NCBI GenBank assembly: GCA_032716605.1
Contig: CM064502.1
Location: 40,522,507-40,586,506 of the forward strand
Direction: 5' to 3'
Length of the DNA stretch: 64,000 nucleotides
Origin: Paralithodes platypus
Taxonomy: Eukaryota; Arthropoda; Malacostraca; Decapoda; Lithodidae
Below, one piece after another: positions 32,111 through 44,289 of this stretch. Made by a program: the position numbers and the translations under genes. Every line of letters begins with the position of its first letter. The stretch's first letter is position 1. The notes under the pieces were generated by a model. It ran no database searches. It was not told the DNA's origin and saw nothing but the letters and a program-made list of their open reading frames with translations.

Positions 32111-32423
32111 AACATGAATAGCTAACTCAAATCCACCCAGAGCATTCCTGTATTCATGATTAATCATTAATATATATTTACTTTAATTGTAATGTTTTAA
32201 ATTTGCATAACTCTGCAACGGAGCCCAATCGTAATGTCTGACCCAAGCTCAAATCAATAAAATATGCAGAATATTATATAGGCTACAGTCTCCTTCACCC
32301 GTAGCAGTTCATCTGTCTATAATCTGCCTGTGTGCTTTGTGCCTCCTGAGCTAAATATTGACGAAATGTGTAATATAGCGGGGATAACATTATGGGATAC
32401 TATACTCTGTTTCTTTTCAACTG

Positions 32424-32697
32424 ATGGTGAATTGCAAAGTTACCATCAAAATTGATCAGCTAATAAGAAATCCTGGCAGCGACAAGAACAAGAAGGACCA
32501 GAAAGAAGGAAAAGCAAGCAAGACTTTGCATAAGTCCTACAGCACCACGCGCCCTTCTTACTCCAAGCCGCAGCACCACCGTGACAGGGAAAACCAAAGG
32601 GGCTACCCCAGCCGCACCCAGGCCCTCCTTCCAGCACATCTGCCCTTCTTGCGCCGAGAAGGAGCATCGGGAGAAACGCCGCCATAAATGAGACTAT
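32424..32697 (+). pseudogene. Short basic frame with zinc-knuckle-like end, unknown
   Basis: The frame from ATG 32424 encodes a Lys/Ser-rich stretch, MVNCKVTIKIDQLIRNPG, ending at 32687. In the overlapping frame the end reads CPSCAEKEHREKRRHK before TGA at 32693, close to CX2CX4H without the final Cys. It may be a decayed gag-like protein with a shift near 32600. No other retroelement domain is nearby, so the function is unknown. Confidence 0.25.
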
Positions 32698-33995
<1,298 letters not shown>

Positions 33996-35721
33996 TTAGG
34001 ACATGTTTACATTCTGCACGGAGGTCTATTTGTCCAACGATGTTTCAAGCCGACCCAAAAGTCGGATGAAGTGGGTTGTGGTTCGGGAGAGAGTCTTCTG
34101 TTTTAACATCCTTGTTTTATGCTCACGTACTGTTATTATTATACATTAAAAGCTAGACTGCCTAAGAAGGACTGCTAATTCTGTGTAGTCAGTGTGCCTA
34201 TGTAGCTCTATTAACCCAGCAATCGGGAACACAGTAATACATAATTATATCAACGACTGTAGTCATAAGTCAGTCACTTGCTACAACTACTGAAACTTAA
34301 TGAAAACGTAATGTGTATCTTCAATATTATTTTATGTGGAAATACAGTATATACGCATGTACTTTCCGGCATCATTGGTAGCGCTTAAATGTTTGCAGCT
34401 TCTATTCGATGTTGAAGATATTAGTATGCATAAGTTGTAGTAATATCATATATTATTTGCAGGTATAAAGGGAGAAGAGTAGATTAACCAGCAGGTTGTT
34501 GGGTGGTGACCATTTACAATCAGAGTTGGAACACCAAAAACACTATTTCTATTGTCACTGTCTCATAAATAGTGTATCTTAGTATATTGATCAGTCTATC
34601 ACTTCAAAGAGCCATTACATCTGTATTGATAAAGAAAACCGTTGTTACGTTTTGGAACTTTAAGGGTCATGTTTTGTCATAATTTGTTATGAATGCAATG
34701 TATATATCAACATGAAACCTACTTATTTCGAGCTAATTAACCTAAGGGGGAAGGTATCAGAACTTTAACAGGCATAGATATATTAATGGGATTGCGCAAT
34801 GAGAGAAAAGCCAAACATTCCAACTCGCGACGTTTCGGTCAAAGTCTGGGGAACTACTACTACTACTAATATGTCAACATTTGAGTCAAATGTCCATCAC
34901 ATGTTGTCATGCAACAGCAGATTTAGTACGGTGATGTTTTTGATGTTAAACAGAGACTTAACAGCACCTAATACAACTTTAAACGGATATTCTAAACCAG
35001 TAATTCATTTTATATCACTGATAAAATCACTGGAAAAACTCTCTGTAAGATTATAGAGGCTAAATTTGAAAATAATATTTACTATAGGACAAAAATCAGG
35101 TTTCGGTAATAACTCAAAAGTTAGACAATCAGAATTACTTAATTAAATGTATGTATCTGCCTATGGCCCTGCACGGTTGTCTTTAATAATATTATTGCCT
35201 CTTTGCTTACACTGAAGTTGATAAAAACTGATGCTGATACTTGTCCGAAGACCAAAGCAATTTCTATACATGTCTAGAAAAGCAACATTTACAAATAAGG
35301 TGGACGAGAGGTACCCAATAAATGGGGGACTAAAATAAAAATACATACATATTTATTTTAGTTATATATATATATGGCCTATATAGTTGGAAGCATGAAT
35401 ACACATTTAAATAAAGCAGTGAATATACTGTACTAAGTTTGGATACATCTTTTGTTGTTTCTATATATGAAATGACCACCGGGTATGCCAGGACTTTCAC
35501 ATGCCTGACTGAGAAAAAAAATATACCAGATACCAAGATATTTGTGTGTAGAGCAAACAAATGTTAGTCAGAGAGAACAATGGCTGTGTGCAGGGGAGAC
35601 ACCACTCAACTTTTTTCTCTTTGGTATGGTTTATTGTTAGAGGTCTCCATTGGTTTACCACTGCCTGAGGATATAAGAGCTGGTTGGTTTTACTTCACTC
35701 GCTTTAACATATATTTTTATG
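33996..35721. other. Gene-free, mostly AT-rich region
   Basis: No gene assigned. CGACGTTTCGGTCAAAG at 34828 is the complement of the CCGAAACG motif often found near PLE termini, but alone it is weak. Confidence 0.45.
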
Positions 35722-35972
35722 TTTATGAAGGAGACAAAAGGCAGGTTGCCTGTAATGAGTGTCTCCTCTAGAGCCAACAGAGTGACAGAGAACACAATTC
35801 ACGGGACTGCTGGGGTCAAAATGCCTAGACACACGAAGTTTAAATAAATCTAAGTCATAGGATGAAGGACAGGTTGATTGAGGGAGAGAGTTTCAGAGTT
35901 TTCTAGTGGAGTAAAGAAAGACTGAGAACATTTGCTAATTCTTGGGTTGGAGAGCTGTATAGAATGGGAGTG
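35722..35972 (-). mobile_element. Jockey-like LINE 3' end (copy 3)
   Basis: Matches the 3' ends of copies 1 and 2: AGGAGACAAAAGGCAG, GACACACGAAGTTTAAA and AAGTCATAGGATGAAGG. It covers the last C-terminal codons and the 3' UTR only. Confidence 0.8.
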
Positions 35973-36635
35973 GGATTTATATTTACTCTAATGTAGGTTG
36001 TTTACACCGAAAACTTTGATCCGTCCCCTATTGTCTCTCTTGTGTTTCGCATAAAAACGTTTTGGATAGACAGGCAAAATGTTGAAAGGGTGTACCAATG
36101 TAATCAATACATGGGCAAAGGGGACATTTGGCTGAAATGCTCATTTTAATTATAATACTGTAAATATAAATTAATTATTACTATATACAGTATATAAAGC
36201 AAAAATAAACAAGCTAAGCATGAAGGAAGGTAGAACTCATCAGCTGGCGGCACTGTCCTCACCGTGACAGCCAAACTTTGCTCCTAAGATTTACATAAAC
36301 GGCCGGTGAAACGGAATTTTGTCTCCTGCGGATGTTGAAGGGTGCACGAAAAAAAAATAAAGTAAAAATATGAGATACGTTAACAGGAACACAAGAGGAA
36401 TATAAAAAGAGGGATAGGATAAGTCAAATACATGTAATTGACATACTTCAAACACTAACTATAATCTACCAAACTAGTTTTAACCCAGATAGTAGCCTAC
36501 AATAAGCAGTGGAAGGGTGATGAGCGTACATGTACACTATATGTCATCAAAATTATGCTGTTAACTCTGTGAAATATTTGAGAACTTGGTAATCAACGAA
36601 GAAAACGTAATTATAAAAACAAAAAAATTCACTGT
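35973..36635. other. Anonymous AT-rich DNA
   Basis: No supported gene or repeat. Confidence 0.6.
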
Positions 36636-36639
36636 TGGA

Positions 36640-37158
36640 GTATATAATTATATATATATATATATATACAGTATTAATATATATATATATTATATATATA
36701 TACTAGCAGGGGTACCCGGCATTGCCCGGGTTTAAATTATACTACCATAATCACCATCATCAATCACTACTACCACAATCATCACAATACTACTACTACC
36801 ATAATCACCGGCCTCGACCTCCCTGTGCCTCATTAAACGGCTACCTCGATTTCGGCCGCTAAATGACCTCCGATTTTGGATCTGACCTCATTTGTACCCC
36901 CATTTTGGGGGGCTACGAACAACTTTCGTTCCATACACCTTTTCGATCGGAGGCCTCCTTCTGCCCCAAACGGCCATTTTTGTTTAAACCAAACGCGATT
37001 TTTCCGATTTCGCGCCTATTTTTTCCGTGCCTTTCACCCTGGAGAATTCTGTTTTTTCACTAAAACCTGCCTAGGGACCCCCTTACTATGCATACCAAGT
37101 ATGAACGCTCTAGTTTAAAAAATGTGGCCATGCATAAAGAACAGACACACACACACAA

Positions 37159-37223
<65 letters not shown>

Positions 37224-37240
37224 TAATTATATACACACAC
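36640..37240 (+). repeat. Dispersed repeat bounded by TA arrays
   Basis: Between (TA)n arrays at about 36650-36710 and 37163-37220 lies GGTACCCGGCATTGCCCGGG, a self-complementary GC-rich head, followed by ATCACC/TACTAC repeats and a unique GC-balanced body ending AACAGACACACACAC. I recall similar CCCGGCxTTGCCCGGG heads in repeats of many invertebrates, but could not assign a class. Confidence 0.45.
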
Positions 37241-37514
37241 ACACACTAAGATCTTAAATTTCAATAATAGACTATGTGTAAAATAGAAGATACTACTATA
37301 TAATGTTGGCAGACAAATATGAATACCTCCAAACAGTTAATTCTCAAATACTATCGAATTCGTTCGTCGAATCACTTGGACTTATAAGTGGGTCTAAAAA
37401 TGATGAAGATAGAAAGCTAAGAGCCCCTTGTATCTATGAAATACACACACAAACTGATGCTAAAATATTACTCTCAAATGAACCCCAAGGTGTGATATCA
37501 TCTGAACGGTCTGT

Positions 37515-37683
37515 GTAGGGTGACCGGACAACTCAACCAGTAGACCATTTCAACCAGTAGCTCTCAACCAGTACCAAATCAACCAATACGGTTAGGTTAG
37601 TAATATATTTTGGCACTGGTTTGGTTGATTTAGCACTGGTTCAGCGCTACTGGTTGAAATGGTCGACTGGTTGAGATGTCCGG
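37515..37683. mobile_element. Small palindromic MITE
   Basis: Arms CCGGACAACTCAACCAGTAG, ACCATTTCAACCAGTAG and their inverse CTACTGGTTGAAATGGTCGA, CTGGTTGAGATGTCCGG. Flanks GAACGGTCTGT (37504) and GAACCGTCTGT (37684) could be an imperfect 11-bp duplication. Confidence 0.65.
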
Positions 37684-37808
37684 GAACCGTCTGTTGAGTT
37701 TTGTGATAATTATAACGCTGTGAAGTTGATTAGTGCCTGATGATATATAATAGGCTACGTGAGCTGCCTGTAGGAATGATGCCTGGAAATGTGTTGCGTG
37801 ATCATAAC

Positions 37809-38177
37809 ATAAAGGGACAGTGGCGCTTGTTTGGTCTAGTAATTCATATATTCATATATTTTGTTAGTTTCCTCCCTAGACCTCCATCAAGCTTGGAAAA
37901 ACACCCCCTAGATCCCTTTTCAAGATGGATTTGTACATTTTTCGGTAGAAAAATGTCCCGGCCAAAGGCCAATTCCTCCTAAAATTACAGGATCGGAACC
38001 GCTCGCCAGGAAAACATCGACACCTAAATGGCACGAAGGGTCCTAATATTGACAAAGAAAGGGGGTGAAAGGTCATAAAATCCCCAAAGTAATTGAACCA
38101 ACGTTTTAAAATTTCAAAACTAGTGGGGCTAAACATTAGGGAGAAGGGGGTCCAGAAAACGGACTGTCTCCCCTTAA
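37809..38177 (+). mobile_element. TTAA MITE family 1, copy G
   Basis: Left end AAAGGGACAGTGGCG (worn), right end CTCCCCTTAA. Keeps CTAGACCTCCATCAAGCTTGG, the complete 9-bp first hairpin, GGCCAAAGGCC and GGGGCTAAACATTAGGGAG. Confidence 0.8.
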
Positions 38178-38252
38178 AGAGCAAATGGGCTGGAATTAAA
38201 GAAAAGGTCCCGTCTGACTGTTTGTACCCTGCCATAACCCTGTAATGGAGGA

Positions 38253-38755
38253 GTACGCACGGATCACGTCCGCTATTATAGTACGCACGGACCACGACCG
38301 CTATTATAGTACGCACGGACCACGTCCGCTATTATAGTACGCACGGACCACGTCCGCTATTATAGTACGCACGGACCACGTCCGCTATTATAGTACGCAC
38401 GGACCACGTCCGCTATTATAGTACGCACGGACCACGTCCGCTATTATAGTACGCACGGACCACGTCCGCTATTATAGTACGCACGGACCACGTCCGCTAT
38501 TATAGTACGCACGGACCACGTCCGCTATTATAGTACGCACGGACCACGTCCGCTATTAGTACGCACGGACCACGTCCGCTATTATAGTACGCACGGACCA
38601 CGTCCGCTATTATAGTACGCACGGACCACGTCCGCTATTATAGTACGCACGGACCACGTCCGCTATTATAGTACGCACGGACCACGTCCGCTATTATAGC
38701 ACGCACAGACCACGTCCGCTATTATAGCACGCACGGACCACGTCCGCTATTATAG
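38253..38755 (+). repeat. 28-bp minisatellite, about 18 units
   Basis: The unit starts GTACGCACGGACCACGTCCG and continues CTATTATA. Units are nearly identical; one lacks two bases, and the last two have GCACGC for GTACGC. Each contains CGGAC-CAC-GTCCG, a 5-bp hairpin. Confidence 0.95.
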
Positions 38756-39916
38756 TTTTCTTTTCTTTTCTTGTTTTCAATTCGTGTTATTGATGGTTAG
38801 GTATAGGTCATAGCAGACACTCATAAAATATTGATAGGGGTCAACAGTGCAAGTAAACATTATTAATGTTTCTTCCTGTAGCTCGTGGATGGCGTCGTTT
38901 AGAAAATCTAAAATAAGCGAGGCCAACAGCTATACTTCATTCTAAGCCACCAATTACATAACTCGAACACAAGCTCGGATAGTGTGGGCTCACTAATTTA
39001 TGAACTGAATTGACTCTTCACCTCATTTACTCCACTAACCCTGCTCTGTTATATTCAGTCATAATTATATTATACCTCACAATGCCTTCCTCTCATTAAT
39101 GCAAATTATACGGTCCAATTTTGTGTTAACAACTCGCTATCGCCTAATTTTTAATTAGTCAAATGTTTCTTTTTTGTTAATAGTCATTCTCATAACATTC
39201 ATATCATATTAGTCAAACATATAACGAGGTTATTATTTTGAGTACATTTATCATTTTGATATGTAAACATGACCAATATTACTAGTGCTTACACTTTACA
39301 AATTGAAATCGACATTTTTCCTACACGATTCCTAGAATGTATGAGTATGCAAATTTCCAGTTCAGCAAAATGTATATGAGGTTCATTGAGCGATATCTGT
39401 ATAAACACCAAATAGCTCCTCCACATCTCAACACATTTGGCGACTAATAAACATCTTTTATTTGGCGACTAATAAACATCTTTTATTTCCCAATATTCTG
39501 AGAACGGGCCTCGATTGTTTTTTTCCGGCCCACCAATCGGTGATTTTGGACCTTCTATGACAATATCAATATGGTTACCAAATTTGAACCCAACATTTCT
39601 TTGCTAAGACAACAAATCGAAAGCCAAACATAGGTTTATCAAGGTTAAGTTTACTATATATTTCTTGGTTCTCAAGTGAGATAGGACAACAGACCAGAAA
39701 GAACTGGTCTGAAAAACAAAAATAGCATTAAACCATGGTATTCTGGACATAGCACACATGGCACACTATTTATATAATTTACAAACATTCAAACTGATTT
39801 ACGTAATGTACAGTATATACCATATACGTATCTTTGCCAAAACATAACTCAAAATTTAGGCCGATTAAAATGTATTCTTGCAAATATAATCGGTCATGAA
39901 TACTGCCAAAGGCTTT
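38756..39916. other. Gene-free AT-rich region
   Basis: No gene. A 27-base tandem duplication (TTTGGCGACTAATAAACATC...) lies at 39437-39487. Confidence 0.55.
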
Positions 39917-40280
39917 TTAAGGGAGCCCACCTCGCTTTTTTCACTCTTTCTCTCTCTCTCTTTGGGTTGTATGCATTCGGCCCAATTTAGCTTACTGTTT
40001 GAAGACGTTTACCCCCATCCAGGAGTCAGTCAATACTTTCCTGGCGAGTAGCATATATATATTTTTTGTTGACAGCAAGCTAAATTTGAAATTTTTTCGA
40101 TAGAAAAATTTCTCCGGCGGATTTCTGCATACAATGCTGGCTCGCTATCGCTCGCCAGGAAGAAATAGACACCTGGATGGGGATAAACGTTTTAAAACAG
40201 TTGGCTGAATGGGGACGAATGGATACAAGCCAAAGAGAGAAAAGGAGAGAAAGAGAAAACAAGCTGGTGACCCCCCTTAA
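39917..40280. mobile_element. Long-armed TTAA element J, related to family 1
   Basis: TTAA at both ends and inverted arms of about 135 bp: TTAAGGGAGCCCACC... and ...GGTGACCCCCCTTAA, including TTTGGCTTGTAT and its inverse, and CTGGCGAGxxATAGC. The right half has the family-1 core CTCGCTATCGCTCGCCAGGA. The centre keeps a stem GAAATTTTT/AAAAATTTC. No coding capacity. Confidence 0.8.
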
Positions 40281-40290
40281 GTCTGTTAGG

Positions 40291-40950
40291 CCATAGTAAT
40301 TATTATGGAAGAAATCTCCCTTGCCCTCCATAATATTATGGAAGAAGTCTCCCTTGCCCTCCATAATATTATGGAAGAAATCTCCCTTGCCCTCCATAAT
40401 ATTATGGAAGAAGTCTCCCTTGCCCCTCCATAATATTATGGAAGAAATCTCCCTTGCCCTCCATAATATTATGGAAGAAGTCTCCCTTGCCCTCCATAAT
40501 ATTATGGAAGAAGTCTCCCTTGCCCTCCATAATATTATGGAAGAAATCTCCCTTGCCCTCCATAATATTATGGAAGAAGTCTCCCTTGCCCTCCATAATA
40601 TTATGGAAGAAATCTCCCTTGCCCTCCATAATATTATGGAAGAAGTCTCCCTTGCCCTCCATAATATTATGGAAGAAGTCTCCCTTGCCCTCCATAATAT
40701 TATGGAAGAAGTCTCCCTTGCCCTCCATAATATTATGGAAGAAATCTCCCTTGCCCTCCATAATATTATGGAAGAAATCTCCCTTGCCCTCCATAATATT
40801 ATGGAAGAAGTCTCCCTTGCCCTCCATAATATTATGGAAGAAGTCTCCCTTGCCCTCCATAATATCTCCCTTGCCCTCCATAATATCTCCCTTGCCCTCC
40901 ATAATATCTCCCTTGCCCTCCATAATATCTCCCTTGCCCTCCATAATATT
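40291..40950 (+). repeat. 33-bp minisatellite with 21-bp derivatives
   Basis: About 17 units of CCATAATATTATGG plus AAGAAxTCTCCCTTGCCCT, then five 21-base units lacking a 12-base segment. Each full unit holds the perfect 14-bp palindrome CCATAATATTATGG. Because 33 and 21 are multiples of three, several frames on both strands stay open and give repeated HNIMEE or WRARE peptides; these are not genes. Confidence 0.95.
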
Positions 40951-40998
40951 TTCGGCAAGTTCGGCAAGCCAAAGCGACATGATAAGCTGTTTTAGAAA

Positions 40999-41212
40999 TT
41001 AACGCGTACATTACCAGGAATGTCTTTTTTTATCACATTCTAGCCACTATTAGACGATTTAATTCAGCTTAGGAAGGATCTCTAGCAACAATATGGCCTC
41101 AAACTATCTCAACCAACCCTTTTAATTACCACAGATCCTTCTTAAGCTGTATAATATCGTCTAAATATAGCTAGAATAGAATATAACACGTCGCTGGTAC
41201 TCAAGGGGTTAA
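40999..41212. mobile_element. TTAA MITE family 2, copy 5
   Basis: TTAA both ends; TTAGACGATTTAATTCAG, its inverse ATATCGTCTAAATATAGC, and ACGTCGCTGGTACTCAAGG, then GGTTAA. Confidence 0.85.
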
Positions 41213-41319
41213 TTAGCAAGACCTATATATATTCCATAGATCTGACGAATGCTCACACTACCACTATTTAAATACCATGCTACATGCAATACAGTACTTC
41301 ACTAAGCTCTTATACCACC

Positions 41320-41707
41320 TTAAGGGGGGTCACCTGCTTTGTTTCATCTTTCTCTCCTTTTCTCTCTTTATCTGACTTGTATTTATTTGGCCCCATTCAG
41401 CCAACTGTTTTAAGACGTTTATCCCCATCCAGGTTTCGTTTTTTTACTGGCGAGCGATAACGAGCCAGCATTGTATGAAGAAATCCGGCTTCACCGGAGA
41501 AAGTTTTCTATCGAAAATGTACAAATTTAGCTTGCTGTCAAAACAAAAATATATATATATATGCTGGCTCGCTACCGCTCGCCAGGAAAATATTGACACC
41601 TGGATGGGGGTGAACGTCTTAAAACAGTAGGCTGAATGGGGCCGAATGGATACAAGCCAAAGAGAGAGGGAGAGAAAGAGAAAAAAACGCGATGTGGGCC
41701 CCCTGAA
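41320..41707. mobile_element. Long-armed TTAA element K, related to J
   Basis: Left TTAAGGGGGGTCACC, right GTGGGCCCCCTGAA. The arms include CTTATCTGACTTGTATT, GGCCCCATTCAGCCAACTG and their inverses, plus CTGGCGAGCGATAACGAGCC on the left and GGCTCGCTACCGCTCGCC on the right. Confidence 0.8.
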
Positions 41708-41715
41708 CTAACTCT

Positions 41716-41930
41716 TTAATCCCTTCGGTACCGGCGATGTATCTGTAATTCTATTCTACCTATATTTAGAAGATTGTGTGCAGTTAAAGACAAATCTGTG
41801 GTAGTAAAAAGGGGTAAGTAAGAGAGGTGGAAGCCTTTTAAATGCTGGAGTCCCGTTTCAAACTGAATAAAATCGTCTAATAGTAGTCAAAATATAGCCA
41901 AACGGACGTCGCCGGTACACAAGGGGATAA
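41716..41930. mobile_element. TTAA MITE family 2, copy 6
   Basis: TTAATCCCTTCGGTACCGG on the left; GACGTCGCCGGTACACAAGG, then GGATAA, on the right. Confidence 0.8.
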
Positions 41931-42158
41931 CAATTACATTGCTGTGATCTTCAACAAAAGTGTAATATTGCTATCAATAGGCACCACTAAATTCCTTACA
42001 ATAATGTTAGGTCTTGTGAGTGAATGGACCAAGCGGGGATAATGGTAGTAAAGTGGAGATTTCGCACCTCATAAAACGAGTCATAAAATAAGAAACACTG
42101 TCGTAAAGCTAAACTGATGAGCATAAACTGTATGAGCATATAAGGCGATTTCACCTTG

Positions 42159-42485
42159 TTAAGGGGAGAGGTATTCAGTGTGTTCCCTAGACCTCCATCA
42201 AACTTAAACTTGACCCCTTTCAAGATAAATTTGTACATTTTTCGGTAGAAAAATGTCCAGGCCGAAGGCCGGTTCCTGTTAAATTACAGGCTCGCTATAT
42301 CTCGCCAGGAAAAGATTGACACCTATATGGCACGAAAGGTATTAACATTGACGTAAATGGGGCGAAAGTTCTTATAATCGCCAAACTAATGGGCCGAACG
42401 AGTTAAAGTCTCAAAAGCAATGGGGCTAAACATGAGGGAGAAAGGGGTCCAGAAAAAAATCCCTCAAGTGGAAATCTCCCCTTAA
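42159..42485 (+). mobile_element. TTAA MITE family 1, copy H
   Basis: TTAAGGGGAGAGG to CTCCCCTTAA, with the complete first hairpin around GGTA and the GGCC-GAA-GGCC stem. Its right TTAA is also the left TTAA of the next family-2 copy. Confidence 0.85.
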
Positions 42486-43061
42486 CCCTTTCGGCACCAT
42501 GACGTTGTTTTCTTAAGGGGAGGCAGACCATTTTTCTGGACCCCCTTCTCCCTAATGTTTAGCCCCACTAGTTTTGAGATGATAAGACGTTCGGCCCATT
42601 AGTTTGGTGATTTTAACACCTTTCGCCCCATTTTGTTGTCTATTTTAAGACCTTTCGTGCCATTTAGGTGTCGATTATTTCCTGGCGAGCGATAGCAAGC
42701 CTGCAATTTTAAGAGGAACCGGCCTTCGGCCGGCACATTGTTCTACCGAAAAATTTACAAATTTATCTTGAAAGGGGGTCTAGAGGGTGTTTTTATAAGC
42801 TTGATGGAGGTCTAGGGAGGAAACTAAACAAATATATGAATAAATGAATGAATAGACCTAACAAACGGCCAGTCTCCCCATAACATTCTGGTTACCATTA
42901 GACCATATTATTTAGCTTATAATCTACCTCTAGGGCTCAAAGGGGTAAATACGATCTCAGTAAACCCTCTGAATAATGTAGGTCATTCATAAGAGGCATA
43001 CATGCATCTACTGTTAGCCAATATCAAAGGTTAAAATGCGTCATGGTGCTGAAGGGGTTAA
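42482..43061. mobile_element. TTAA MITE family 2, copy 7 (host of copy I)
   Basis: TTAACCCTTTCGGCACCATG and, inverted, CATGGTGCTGAAGGGGTTAA form the ends. The arms are split at 42513 by family-1 copy I. Confidence 0.8.
42513..42883 (-). mobile_element. TTAA MITE family 1, copy I
   Basis: Minus-oriented: TTAAGGGGAGGCAGACC to GGCCAGTCTCCCCATAA. Contains CTGGCGAGCGATAGCAAGCC and a perfect 6-bp CCGGCC/GGCCGG stem. It sits inside family-2 copy 7. Confidence 0.85.
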
Positions 43062-44285
43062 CAAAAATCTATCCACCAATTACATATAAAAACAATTAAT
43101 CTTTAATCTATGGTATTGTGTATCAATAGTTATATACAAAGTGTAGAATGTGTTTTTAAAAATAAATTGTTGACCACAAACGTGCCAGTCTAAAGATTTC
43201 ATATATAATTAGTTATTTCGTAACATGCGGAAAAAACAGATGGCAAAATGAGCTTCAACCAAATAAGTGTACATACAGTTGTTTATACTACAGTATGTAC
43301 TTAAGACCATATCTTGAAATTAACATTAAACATTATAAATCAATATAGACACTTCGATTTTTAGGGCCAGAGCGTTGCGTTTTTTTATTTTGTTTGTTTT
43401 TTGTTTGTTTTCACTAGCTGATACTTATTTTTAGGACGTATTTTTCTCCCCCAAAAGTCTTGCATTCACATAAATGTGGTGCCATTGGCGTCATTGTCTA
43501 ACGAACTTGAACATAGTAAAAACTAAAACAAAATAAATAATACTAATAAATAAATAAACAAAAATAAAGGACAATTTTAAAAATCAATTCTTTACAATTA
43601 TTTAGCTTCATAGCCTATTTGTATGTCATAAACACATATAGTTTAGTGCATTTTGTAGCTAATCATTTATGGAAGAGAATGCAATTTTAAAAACTATAAT
43701 AGCCATTATACTTTTCTTGTGGTCTGATGCTAAATCTGATGCAGGTTTTATGAGATATTTTTGCTTCCAACCGCTCCCCATAATTGTAAGTTATTTCCTT
43801 TCACAACCTCTTATGATAGTTTTGCAAGTAAAGTCTATACATGAGGGTTACCTTCATAAGTGGATTGTCATAAGAATTACAACGTAATTTTCAGAATGTT
43901 GAAAAAGCTAATAGATACCGAGAAAATGTATACCGAGAAAATGTACGGTAAGTATAGACACACCAAAAAACTTATATAGTTTACGATGTTAATATTTTCT
44001 TTACTTTGGTACAATATTTGTTTGTTATTTAGTTGTATTGGATAGCTAACACCCTAATGAAGTCAATGCTATTGTCAAGTAATTGACAATAACACTGATA
44101 GTTCCTTTGTTATCAACTGAAAGTACTGGTGAGAGTACTGGTGAGATTTCTACGGATTATCGTCCTCGGCCCACTCTGCGTAAGACAAGTAATTATTTAC
44201 TACTCTACCACAAATGTTTTCTAGTAACTTGTATGAATGAAGATTGATTTAAATTTTCAGAATTTTGATATCAACAATAGTTTCT
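43062..44285. other. AT-rich anonymous DNA
   Basis: The 72-codon frame at 43669 has no family resemblance and AT-driven composition. Nothing else seen. Confidence 0.55.
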
Positions 44286-44289
44286 GGTA

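Noticed and set aside
38253..38755. CRISPR-like array
   Set aside because: Repeats are contiguous with no unique spacers, and the setting is eukaryotic. It is a minisatellite.
40080..41002. Several long open frames (182-295 codons) on both strands
   Set aside because: They are created by the 33-bp and 21-bp tandem units, whose lengths are multiples of three. The same peptide repeats in every frame, and there is no other support.
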